A stretch of DNA of 38,164 nt from SLJN01 sp964505385 (GTDB taxonomy: Bacteria > Bacteroidota > Rhodothermia > Balneolales > Natronogracilivirgulaceae): contig CAZDIA010000029.1 of assembly GCA_964505385.1 (NCBI GenBank), positions 1 to 38,164 of the forward strand. The letters run 5' to 3'. Made by a program: the position numbers and the translations under genes. The notes beneath the pieces are model-generated. The model did no database searches. It saw only the letters and a list, made by a program, of their open reading frames with translations, and was not told where the DNA came from. Shown here one piece after another: positions 16,520 to 24,791 of the stretch. Every line of letters starts with the position of its first letter. Positions within the stretch are counted from its first letter, which is position 1.

Positions 16520-18535
16520 ATGATTAAACAACATGATTTACTATTTACAATGATACTTGCGCTGTTAGTTGCAGGTTGTTCAACTCAGGAAGCAGCGGCA
16601 GTTGAACAACCGAAAGAACAAAACAGTGGATTGACTGCGGAGCAGCTCATATCGGTTATGAGTGTCGGCACTACTCAGATGAATCCGAACGGAGATCTTG
16701 TGGCATATACACTAACCGTTCCAAGAGATGAGGATGAAGAGGTCGGCCCCGACTACAGTGAGTTGCATATTTTTAATCTTGAAACAAATGAATCCGAAGC
16801 GGTAATTGAAGCGCCTGAGAGTGCATCAGCACCGGTCTGGATCAATGGCGGAGAAAACCTTGCTTTCGGTGCGGTACTGGAAGACTATGATGATCAGCGC
16901 CAGGTATATTCGGTGGATCACTCAGGTGAAAACCTTGAGCAGCTTACCGACAGCCCGTATGGAGTGGGGCAATTTGCTTTTTCTTCGAATTATGAAGCTG
17001 TCGGCTATCTTGCCACGGAACCTCTTCCGGAAGAAGTGCAGGAGAAGCGTGATCGCGGGTACGACATGGAAGCGACCGGTGAGAATGAACAGTATCAACG
17101 CTTGTTTGTGGAACCTGCCGGGGGTGGAGACCCGCGCGCGGTAACGCCGGATGATAAATACACCTGGGATTTTGAGTGGTCACCGGATGGTGAACAGTTT
17201 ATCGTCAGGTTGAGTGATGAGGATGGCCCTGATCAGGATTTTATGTTCAGCAGACTTTACCGTGTGAATTCGGATGGTTCGGATCTTGAGCAATTAACGG
17301 AAACCGAAGGAAAGCTTGCGGATATAAGATGGTCACCTGACGGCCAATATATTGCCTATCTGGGAGCGAAAACTTACAGCGATCCGCTTCCGCAAAGAAT
17401 TTACGTAGTGGATGCCGAAGGCGGGGAATCCACCGATATCACCCCGGAAGATTACGAGGGCACACCTGAGTGGCTGGAATGGTATGGAAACAACGAACTG
17501 CATTTTGCCGCTGTTGAATTCCAGCGGACGACCCTCAACCGCATCAATCGGTCTGGTGGTGATATCGAGCAGTTGGCCGGGGGAGATATGGAAATTTTTC
17601 GCTCCGTAAGCTTTGATGGGGATCACTCCACATTCAGCGCTGCCGTAAATACCCGGCACCACCCGGGTGAGCTATATACCGGTTCGGTTACTGACGGCTC
17701 ATTTGAACGCCATACCAATAACAATGAATGGCTTGATGAAGTAGAACTCGGAGAACAGAGAGAGGTAAGCTGGAAGGGCGCCGATGATATGTACATGGAA
17801 GGCGTTTTAATTCTGCCGGTGGGATACGAAGAAGGTGAACGATATCCGTTGGCTGTTCTGCCGCACGGCGGACCGGAAGGCATCAGCATGGATGGGTGGA
17901 ATACACGCCCGTTGTATCCGGGTCAGGTACTCGCGGCTGAAGGTTATGCCGTCTTCAAACCGAATTATCGTGGAAGTGGCGGCCGGGGCTCCTGGTTTAC
18001 GATGGCGAATCATCGTGATCTCGGCGGCAAAGAGTTTGAAGATGTGCTTACGGGAATGGAATATCTGGATGAAGAAGGTATCATAGACTCTGATCGAGTA
18101 GGCATCAGCGGAACAAGTTATGGCGGATATTTTGCGGCCTGGGCCGGCACCCGCCATACCGACCGGTTTGCCGCAGCTATCACCTTTGCCGGATTGTCCA
18201 ACTGGATTTCGTTTACCGGAACCACCGATATTCCGTTTGAGATGTCGGACTCGCACTGGGATCAGCAATTTTTTGAAAACCCGGGCGCCTATGAAGACCG
18301 CTCCCCGGTATATTGGTTAAAACAGTCCGACACACCGATTTTGGTTGCCACCGGGCTGGCAGACACTCGCGTACATCCCGAACAATCTTTGCAGTTATAC
18401 ACGCTGCTAAATATGCTGGATAAGGAAACTCAATTAGTTGAGTATCCGAGGCAACCTCATGGCCTAACTGAGCGCGCTCACCGGCATGATTTTATCAACC
18501 GCGTACTGGATTGGTTTAACACGCATATGGAATAG
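16520..18535 (+). CDS. S9 family peptidase, lipoprotein (prolyl oligopeptidase / acylaminoacyl-peptidase type)
   Basis: A 671-residue exported serine peptidase that should cleave short peptides. A lipoprotein signal ends at Cys20 (LLVAGC). Residues ~40-400 form a beta-propeller with TolB-like repeats ('WSPDGEQ', 'WSPDGQY'); the C-terminal alpha/beta-hydrolase domain carries the triad S533 (GTSYGG), D615 (ADTRV) and H647 (QPHGL). The oxyanion/HGGP motif is present at about 449-452. The sequence is very acidic, in keeping with a secreted protein in a saline habitat. A strong stem-loop follows the gene. It is one of three S9 peptidases within 11 kb. Confidence 0.93.
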   Translation: MIKQHDLLFTMILALLVAGCSTQEAAAVEQPKEQNSGLTAEQLISVMSVGTTQMNPNGDLVAYTLTVPRDEDEEVGPDYSELHIFNLETNESEAVIEAPESASAPVWINGGENLAFGAVLEDYDDQRQVYSVDHSGENLEQLTDSPYGVGQFAFSSNYEAVGYLATEPLPEEVQEKRDRGYDMEATGENEQYQRLFVEPAGGGDPRAVTPDDKYTWDFEWSPDGEQFIVRLSDEDGPDQDFMFSRLYRVNSDGSDLEQLTETEGKLADIRWSPDGQYIAYLGAKTYSDPLPQRIYVVDAEGGESTDITPEDYEGTPEWLEWYGNNELHFAAVEFQRTTLNRINRSGGDIEQLAGGDMEIFRSVSFDGDHSTFSAAVNTRHHPGELYTGSVTDGSFERHTNNNEWLDEVELGEQREVSWKGADDMYMEGVLILPVGYEEGERYPLAVLPHGGPEGISMDGWNTRPLYPGQVLAAEGYAVFKPNYRGSGGRGSWFTMANHRDLGGKEFEDVLTGMEYLDEEGIIDSDRVGISGTSYGGYFAAWAGTRHTDRFAAAITFAGLSNWISFTGTTDIPFEMSDSHWDQQFFENPGAYEDRSPVYWLKQSDTPILVATGLADTRVHPEQSLQLYTLLNMLDKETQLVEYPRQPHGLTERAHRHDFINRVLDWFNTHME

Positions 18536-18551
18536 AACCGGCAACCATTGT

Positions 18552-18585
18552 ATTCGTCTGCCCGCTTAGAAGCGGGCTGACGAAT
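18552..18585 (+). terminator. 16-bp stem-loop after the S9 lipoprotein gene
   Basis: Arms 18552-18567 and 18570-18585 pair at 15 of 16 positions around a 2-nt loop, 16 nt after the stop codon. The following bases are A/T-rich but not a clean T-run, so it may be a terminator or an mRNA-stabilising hairpin. Confidence 0.6.
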
Positions 18586-18753
18586 ATTTAATAAAACCTT
18601 TAGCCGGGAGTATCTCACACAACTAATTAAAATCCCTATTCACATTCTGAACTAACAATTTCAATATTTGATCAATCTCTGCGTGTTCTATGATCAGGTA
18701 AGTCGCTTTATTACCGGTATCCAATAAAACATTCCACTTACACCTGCTATCCC

Positions 18754-20586
18754 ATGCTCAAATTCTACTTTTTGTTTCTTGTTGTTTTTATCTTCGGCGC
18801 TACTGAATTAACCAAAGCTCAGCAACCGGTTCCTGTTTCTGAAGCTCGAGAGATGTCGGAAGGGGACGAAGTCACCATTTCAGGCTGGCTGACGGTCACC
18901 GATCATTTTCGCGGACCGATTTATCTGCAGGACGAAACGGCCGGGATTGCCGCATTTTCCAACTCGCTCATGCGGCAGGGTGATTTTGACATTGAGGCTG
19001 AAGTAGGTGATTCGGTTGTTGTTCACGGAGAAATCGGTTTTTTTAATGGGTTGATGCAAGTAGTGGAAGGTGATCAGGGGCTGGATATTGAAGTTTATCC
19101 GGAAGCGAATCGGGAGATAGAGCCCGAGGAAATATCCTTATCGGATTTTGAAAGCGGTAACTATGAGTCACAGCTCGTGACCGTAAACAATGTTACGGTG
19201 GATGCGCAGGCATTTTTACAAGCCGGTAATCTGAACATTGGTAGTTATAATGGCAATAATTATACTCTTGATGACGGCAGAGCAACTTCAGTGCTAAGGA
19301 TCCAACCTCTTGCAACACATCTGGAAGGGAGTCCAAGACCTGGTTCTTCTGCGGATATTACCGGAGTGGCCTCAGTTTTTAATGACCAACCTCAGCTTTT
19401 ACCCCGTACCGTCGATGACCTCGGTGTTGAACCATTTAGCTATGAAGGAGATGAATACCCAACAGATCAAACACTGGATGTGGTTACCTGGAATATTGAG
19501 TGGTTTGGACGTGCAGACAGAGGTCCGGATGATGTTGAACTTCAAGTTGGAAATGTAATTCAGATTATTGAAGATATTCAGGCAGACGTTTTTGCTGTAC
19601 AAGAGATTTACGATAATGAACTGTTCCGCTCTACTATTAGTGAAGTGGATGGGTATTCAGCATTTGTGGCTGAGACCAGTTTTGGCCTTGATCTCGGTTA
19701 TGTCTACAACACTGAAACCGTTGATTCGATAGATTCTCAAATCCTTGACAGCAGCCATGGAATGAATAGTTATGACCATGCCGGACGCCTCCCGCTTGAG
19801 TTTACTTTTGAAACCCAACTGGAGGGTGAATCAAGGGAAGTCACGGCCATAAATGTTCATGCGAAATCGGCTGCAGGAGATGATCCGGACGAATCCTATG
19901 AACGTCGTGTTAACGCCTCAGATCAAATTCGAGATTACATTGTTGCAAATTTATCCCGCGCAAACAGAAAAGTGATCTACCTTGGGGATTATAATGATCA
20001 AATAGTGGAGTCAACCTATAATGGTGAGCGCTCTCCTTATTCAAACTTTGATAATGATTCTAACTTTGAAGTGCTTACGAAATCGCTGGAAGAAGATGAG
20101 TTTTTCTCATTTGGCTTTCCTCCTAATCGGAGTATGATCGATCATATCACAATCAATGATGAGCTTTTTGATTTTTTGATAGAAGGCTCACAGCGAGTTG
20201 TCACACCACGTGTTGTTGTTGATTATCTGAACACTACCTCAGATCATTACCCGGTGTTGACAAGATTTCAGGCAGAAGATGTGTTGACTTCATCTGCCCG
20301 GGAAGAAGTTTCGGAGCGACCTGAAAAAGTGCAACTGGAGCAAAATTATCCCAACCCATTCAATCCGGTTACGCAGATACAGTATGAAATTCCCAAAAGT
20401 CAAAATGTTTCGCTCAGGGTTTATGACACTCTCGGGCGGCATGTAGAAACGCTTGTAGATGAACATCAGCCGGCGGGGCAGTATGAGGTAAGCTTCGACG
20501 GCAGCAGACTATCTTCCGGCACGTATCTTTTCCGCTTGCAGGCGGGCGATGTTGAGATTACCCGGCAGATGTTATTGATTAAGTAA
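18754..20586 (+). CDS. T9SS-exported endonuclease/exonuclease/phosphatase family protein
   Basis: A 610-residue secreted phosphoesterase, likely an extracellular nuclease. The order is: signal peptide (1-22, ending KAQ); an OB-fold-like region (about 28-225); an EEP nuclease domain (about 240-505) with the motifs WNIEW, QEI, 'NVHAKS', GDYND, 'MIDHITI' and 'SDHYP'; then a type A T9SS sorting domain (about 528-610) beginning 'QNYPNPFNP' and ending 'RQMLLIK'. The sorting domain predicts export by the type IX system and attachment or release at the surface. All catalytic EEP motifs are intact. Role inferred: DNA or nucleotide scavenging. Confidence 0.92.
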   Translation: MLKFYFLFLVVFIFGATELTKAQQPVPVSEAREMSEGDEVTISGWLTVTDHFRGPIYLQDETAGIAAFSNSLMRQGDFDIEAEVGDSVVVHGEIGFFNGLMQVVEGDQGLDIEVYPEANREIEPEEISLSDFESGNYESQLVTVNNVTVDAQAFLQAGNLNIGSYNGNNYTLDDGRATSVLRIQPLATHLEGSPRPGSSADITGVASVFNDQPQLLPRTVDDLGVEPFSYEGDEYPTDQTLDVVTWNIEWFGRADRGPDDVELQVGNVIQIIEDIQADVFAVQEIYDNELFRSTISEVDGYSAFVAETSFGLDLGYVYNTETVDSIDSQILDSSHGMNSYDHAGRLPLEFTFETQLEGESREVTAINVHAKSAAGDDPDESYERRVNASDQIRDYIVANLSRANRKVIYLGDYNDQIVESTYNGERSPYSNFDNDSNFEVLTKSLEEDEFFSFGFPPNRSMIDHITINDELFDFLIEGSQRVVTPRVVVDYLNTTSDHYPVLTRFQAEDVLTSSAREEVSERPEKVQLEQNYPNPFNPVTQIQYEIPKSQNVSLRVYDTLGRHVETLVDEHQPAGQYEVSFDGSRLSSGTYLFRLQAGDVEITRQMLLIK

Positions 20587-20703
20587 AGGATATTGAACTG
20601 AAGACCTGAGGCTATCCAAAAAAGACAAAAGTGTCTAAACCTGATATACATAATTTAGGCGTGATTCCTGACTAACATACTTGGGATCAGACAGACCTTC
20701 CCC

Positions 20704-20765
20704 AAACTTTGCCGGCATTTGGTAATGCATGTAGCAACTAAGATGGCTATTACAGGAAGTTAAGG
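20704..20765 (+). repeat. solitary right module of the composite intergenic repeat
   Basis: 20704-20738 matches 1108-1142 at 29 of 35 positions, including CATGTAGCAAC, and 20746-20760 (GCTATTACAGGAAGT) resembles 6882-6896. No heptamer core is present here. It lies between the convergent ends of the nuclease gene and the gene at 20812. Confidence 0.6.
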
Positions 20766-20811
20766 TAACTTCCACTCAAATTTCGATTGAGGCCACAACA
20801 AGGTATCCGTT

Positions 20812-21714
20812 TCAAATCAGTTCTCTGATGTAGGAAAGTGCCTTGATTAATCGGTTTCTAAGTGGTTTTGCTTTATCCGCAATACGTTTTTGCTCTTCGC
20901 GATATTCTGCTTTCCCCTCTTCAGTTTCGATTCGTATGGGCTGGTAACCGTAAGTGGTGAGATCATAGGGGGATGCTTTCATGTCAACGGTGCGGATATC
21001 GACGGCAAGCTCAAAGCAGTCGCCTATCAGGTCACTGTCAATCCAGGGGTAAAATTTGTAAGCCCATTTATATAAATCCATGTTGGTGTGCAGGCATCCG
21101 GGTTGTTCCATATCAGGAAAGGATTTTCGCGATGGCTGAAACCGGTTTAACGGCCGGGCTTCATCGGTATAAAAACGAAACGCGTCGTAATGGGTGCAGA
21201 CCAGGTTTTGCGATTCTACAAATGCATCAAGTATTGCCGGTTTCATTCGTAATGGAACCTGGTGATGCCTTCGGTTGGATCCTTGTTTGTAGACCATCGC
21301 CCATTCGTGTAAGCCGTAGCAACCCAGCGATGGAGAGCGATTGCTCGTTTGCTCCAAAAGGTTGATGGTCCATTCAAGACCGTTTAACCGTTTTACGGGA
21401 AAAAGGGCGGGATCAAGATATCTTACACCGGTTTCTGAGCTTCGATATCCATAGTTACCCGGAAATTCACTCGCAGGGGCATTATCAAGACCTAAGCCGA
21501 TTCCGGGTGACCATCGCCGCAAAAGGGATGGTTTAAAACTGTAATAGGTTAGTAAAAAATCGAGAACGGGATGCTTGTATCCTCTTTCGCGCCAGTAGAG
21601 GTAAGAACCGAGCCAAGGTTCGAATCGTTTTTGATGATTTTCCTGATGCACCCGCCAAATCGATTCGGGAAGAATAGTTTGGGTTAGCTTCCTTATTGGT
21701 GCCGTGGATGGCAT
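20812..21714 (-). CDS. conserved protein of unknown function (family often labelled '3-methyladenine DNA glycosylase')
   Basis: A 300-residue soluble protein rich in His, Trp and Tyr. I recognise a family, common in Actinobacteria, with conserved blocks 'DFLLTYYSF', 'LGCYGLHEWAMVY', 'THYDAFRFYT', 'EQPGCLHTNMDLYKWAYK', 'DCFELA' and 'DMKASPYDL'. Databases often call it 3-methyladenine DNA glycosylase, but I see no helix-hairpin-helix or other glycosylase motif. The conserved His, Cys, Asp and Glu residues look more like a metal or cofactor site. The start is placed at the ATG at 21714, because the in-frame TTG at 21747 lies inside the terminator hairpin of the upstream gene. Confidence 0.7.
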   Translation of the reverse strand: MPSTAPIRKLTQTILPESIWRVHQENHQKRFEPWLGSYLYWRERGYKHPVLDFLLTYYSFKPSLLRRWSPGIGLGLDNAPASEFPGNYGYRSSETGVRYLDPALFPVKRLNGLEWTINLLEQTSNRSPSLGCYGLHEWAMVYKQGSNRRHHQVPLRMKPAILDAFVESQNLVCTHYDAFRFYTDEARPLNRFQPSRKSFPDMEQPGCLHTNMDLYKWAYKFYPWIDSDLIGDCFELAVDIRTVDMKASPYDLTTYGYQPIRIETEEGKAEYREEQKRIADKAKPLRNRLIKALSYIRELI

Positions 21715-21739
21715 ACATGTGAAGTGTTTAATAAAAAAT

Positions 21740-21773
21740 CCTGTCAAGCCCTACTGTTAACGGGCTTGACAGG
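21740..21773 (-). terminator. rho-independent terminator of the 21796-23880 peptidase gene
   Basis: A perfect 12-bp stem (CCTGTCAAGCCC with its complement, 21740-21751 and 21762-21773), a 10-nt loop, and on the minus strand a following T6 tract. It is 22 nt past the stop codon. Confidence 0.85.
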
Positions 21774-21795
21774 CAAATTGACTTAATCAAACTTC

Positions 21796-23880
21796 TTAAT
21801 CCTGGTCATTCTCAACAGGTAGTTCAATGCCGAATTCTTCAAAATCTAAATTGTAATCCGGCTTTTCATCCGCCTGCTCGTGGAGAAAACGGTCAAACCA
21901 TCGCAGCATTCTGAGGTTATAATCCAACTGCGAGGTTGCTCGGGCATTTCCGTGACCTTCATCAGGATACCAAACCAGCCGCAGAGGTACGTTAGGGCGG
22001 CGTACTTTCATATGACGATACATCTCAAGAGATTGCCCGGGATGAACGCGGGTGTCTTCCGAACCATGCATGATTAAAAGCGGGGTGTTTGCACGATTAA
22101 CATGATAAATAGGGCTGTTTTCAAGATAAGTATCCCAGTTATGATAGGTGCGTTCGCGGGAGTGGACCAGATAAAGCTCCTCAGGAATATCACTGGTGCC
22201 CCATTTTGAGATGTTATTGGAAATGCCTACAAACATTACACCCGCTGCGAAATAATCGGAGTAATAGGTCGACATCCAGGCGGTGGCGTATCCGCCATAA
22301 GAGCCGCCGGTAACGCCGATTTTATCAGCATGAGCGATTCCTTCATCAATCAGATAATCCACGCCGTCCACAATGTCGTCAAATTCTTTACCGCCGAGAT
22401 CTCCCTGAGATGAGGTAATAAATTCCAGCCCGCGACCGGTACTTCCACGGTAATTGGGATAGAATGTGGCGAAGCCTTCCGCTGCACCAAGGTGTCCCGG
22501 CATGGAATAGTCGGTCAGCCATCCGTTTTCGTAATGGGCTTCCGGCCCGCCATGCACTTCAACAATCATGGGTACTTCATCACCTTCTTCATATCCGAGC
22601 GGAAGGATCAGCAGGCCATCAATTACAAATTCACCGTCGCGAGCTTCATAGCTTACAACACGTTGTTCGCCAAAGGATTTATCTTCAAGCCATTCATTGG
22701 ATACCGTTTTGCGTTCCGGTTCAGTGCGGTCTCTTCCATCCCACAGATAAACTTCATTGGGATGAGACGGAGTATTTACCTGAAAAGCAAGAGTGCCGTC
22801 ATCGGCCATTGAGAAGGAGTTGAGGATCAAGGCTTCCTCATGCACAAGACGGGTATAGTTGGAACCGTCTGAATCGATTCGACCAAAAGTTCGTTCCGTG
22901 CTTTCACTGGCGATGAAGTGAAGCTGGTCATTGTCAATCCACTGAATGTTTTCAAATTTACCTTCGAACTGGGGGTAAATATTTTGAGGCGATCCGCCTT
23001 CGGCAGATACAACCATGATTCGCCCGTCAATCGGATCGTTGATATCATTTCCTGCTCTGAGTGCCAGCTCATCACCGTCGGGGCTCCACTCTATTTGAGC
23101 GATTTTTCCCTCATTGTCGATTTCGTGAATTACTTCCCAGGATCCGTATTCCACAACTTTTACTTCCTGGAACATGAAACGGTCATCGATATGCGGAGTC
23201 GGAGCAACTGAAATGGCAATGCGCTCACCTTCCGGGCTCCACTCCATTTTGTAAATGGATCCCTCAACCTGAATTTGATGCGGGTCATGGTCATCCTCGG
23301 TAACGTTGGTTACATATCCTTTTCTGTTCGGGAGTCCTTCCTCGTAGATATCAGGTTCATAAGGCAGCTTTGCCTCCGGTTCTTCAATAATTTCATTTGC
23401 CATAAATGCGACGTGATCTCCGTCATCGTGCCAGCGATAACCGAGCACGTTGGATTCAAACTGAAAAAGTTTATCAGGCTCATCACCGTCAAGTTCCATT
23501 TCGAAAATGGCGTTGCTCTCCTCATCCTCCATAGTAGTGGTGAATGTGACGGTGCCGTGTTCCGGCCGGAATGAGATATTCCCTACTCCGGTTTCTTCAT
23601 ATAGGACTCGCTCTTCACCTTCATCAATATCATACACATAAAGTTTGGAACTTCGAGGTTCGTTATCTTCCAGGGGATCAGCAGGGATAGACCGGGTAAA
23701 GATGATATGTTCTGCATCAGGGGTGATCTGTACATTACCCGCCATTTCAATAGATGCAACATCCATGGGGGTCAATGGATTAAAGTCTACTTCATCTGCC
23801 ATTGCTTTTGTTAGCCCGCTTGCGAGCAGAAGCATCGATAGCAGTAAACTAAAAGGTAAAATTGATTGGTTTTGCATCAT
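21796..23880 (-). CDS. S9 family peptidase, Sec-exported
   Basis: A 694-residue serine peptidase with a normal signal peptide (about 1-28, cleavage after AMA) rather than a lipobox. An N-terminal beta-propeller with 'EWSPEGE' and 'EWSPDGD' repeats precedes the hydrolase domain: HGGP (443-446), 'NYRGSTGRG', catalytic S527 (GGSYGG), D609 (SEDTRV) and H643 (DEGHG). It is very acidic. It is probably periplasmic or secreted and degrades peptides imported or produced outside the cell. It is related to, but clearly distinct from, the lipoprotein at 16520. A strong terminator follows. Confidence 0.93.
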   Translation of the reverse strand: MMQNQSILPFSLLLSMLLLASGLTKAMADEVDFNPLTPMDVASIEMAGNVQITPDAEHIIFTRSIPADPLEDNEPRSSKLYVYDIDEGEERVLYEETGVGNISFRPEHGTVTFTTTMEDEESNAIFEMELDGDEPDKLFQFESNVLGYRWHDDGDHVAFMANEIIEEPEAKLPYEPDIYEEGLPNRKGYVTNVTEDDHDPHQIQVEGSIYKMEWSPEGERIAISVAPTPHIDDRFMFQEVKVVEYGSWEVIHEIDNEGKIAQIEWSPDGDELALRAGNDINDPIDGRIMVVSAEGGSPQNIYPQFEGKFENIQWIDNDQLHFIASESTERTFGRIDSDGSNYTRLVHEEALILNSFSMADDGTLAFQVNTPSHPNEVYLWDGRDRTEPERKTVSNEWLEDKSFGEQRVVSYEARDGEFVIDGLLILPLGYEEGDEVPMIVEVHGGPEAHYENGWLTDYSMPGHLGAAEGFATFYPNYRGSTGRGLEFITSSQGDLGGKEFDDIVDGVDYLIDEGIAHADKIGVTGGSYGGYATAWMSTYYSDYFAAGVMFVGISNNISKWGTSDIPEELYLVHSRERTYHNWDTYLENSPIYHVNRANTPLLIMHGSEDTRVHPGQSLEMYRHMKVRRPNVPLRLVWYPDEGHGNARATSQLDYNLRMLRWFDRFLHEQADEKPDYNLDFEEFGIELPVENDQD

Positions 23881-24298
23881 AACTCTGATTATTTAAGTTT
23901 CCGAATTGATAAGCTCATTTTTTTAGAAAATATGCTTTGATCGTCTGAAAATAGGGCAAAATAAATTTATAAAGTAGTGAGGAATTAAACTGTTATTTGC
24001 TATTTGATGACAATGCATACCTGCTTTAGACTATAAAGGCATTAATTATAGGCTTTTTGAATAAGGAATGGACTATCTAAAAAAGCTGCCAGATGTAATT
24101 CAGCTCGTGATTTAATGCTGATTGATTTTTAATCATGGCTCTGTGGCGCATTTTTACGGGCATTGATAGGTCGACGATATTAAATGCGTGCCACACTAAT
24201 ATCGGAATTTATTACGGATATGATGATGCTCATAAACCTGCAATAAATAGCGGCTCTCAAAGTTAGGCACTCTGATATTTTTAACCTCAAAAAAGCCT
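23881..24298. other. intergenic stretch, no gene seen
   Basis: A 418-base A/T-rich gap between divergent genes, presumably carrying both promoters. I find no exact TAnnTTTG promoter; the nearest minus-strand match (around 23956, TTATTTTG) is one base off. A GTGGCGCATTT / AAATGCGTGCCAC near-inverted pair occurs around 24143-24194. Confidence 0.5.
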
Positions 24299-24661
24299 AT
24301 GAAATTGATAGACAGCGAAGGAAACGAAATTACCAGCAAAAACAACGAAAAAGCACAAGAGCTGGAACAGCAGCTTGCTCAAAAAGCTGAGAAGGTAGTT
24401 GAACCGATTTTTAATAAACTGAAACTTGCCAATCAGCAGATACCACAGGATCAGTTGATGCAGTTGACCTCCATGGCTCACCAGATTCTGTTTAACCGTC
24501 TGGTATTCAACCTCATTCAAAAAGTGGGCGTTGAAAATCTGGATGATCTGATTACTGAAGATGATGTGGAAGAACTGAAGACATCGTTTAGTAATCAGAT
24601 TCAGTTTAGTGAGCAGCAAGGCCAGGGACCGCAGGGAGGCGGAGAAAAGCCCCAGGCGTAA
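24299..24661 (+). CDS. small helical hypothetical protein
   Basis: A 120-residue soluble protein without recognised domain. Residues ~15-45 form a charged, heptad-like helix (Glu, Gln, Lys, Leu), residues ~50-95 further helices, and the tail is Gln/Gly-rich. It has an ATG start and a strong terminator 20 nt after the stop, so it is a complete single-gene unit. Function unknown. Confidence 0.75.
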   Translation: MKLIDSEGNEITSKNNEKAQELEQQLAQKAEKVVEPIFNKLKLANQQIPQDQLMQLTSMAHQILFNRLVFNLIQKVGVENLDDLITEDDVEELKTSFSNQIQFSEQQGQGPQGGGEKPQA

Positions 24662-24681
24662 TTATGTCTGTATTGAAATTT

Positions 24682-24717
24682 AAAAGGCGGCACTGTTTAT
24701 AACGGTGCCGCCTTTTT
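24682..24717 (+). terminator. rho-independent terminator
   Basis: GGCGGCAC (24686-24693) pairs with GTGCCGCC (24705-24712). It is preceded by A4 and followed by T5, the classic form. It ends the gene at 24299-24661. Confidence 0.92.
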
Positions 24718-24791
24718 GCTTTTAAGCCTGCATTATTACCAATATCAAAATGAATAGATCTTCTGGTGAGTAATTCGGCTTAGCAGAATCT

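Noticed and set aside
17807..18268. 153-codon antisense frame inside the S9 lipoprotein gene
   Set aside because: It is fully inside a clear S9 catalytic domain and shows no domain of its own.
21715..21747. TTG start giving an 11-residue longer product
   Set aside because: The TTG lies within the stem of the upstream gene's terminator; the ATG at 21714 is more plausible.
24287..24619. 110-codon minus-strand frame rich in Phe/Leu opposite the 24299 gene
   Set aside because: It mirrors codons of the plus-strand helical protein, and the plus gene has an ATG start and its own terminator.
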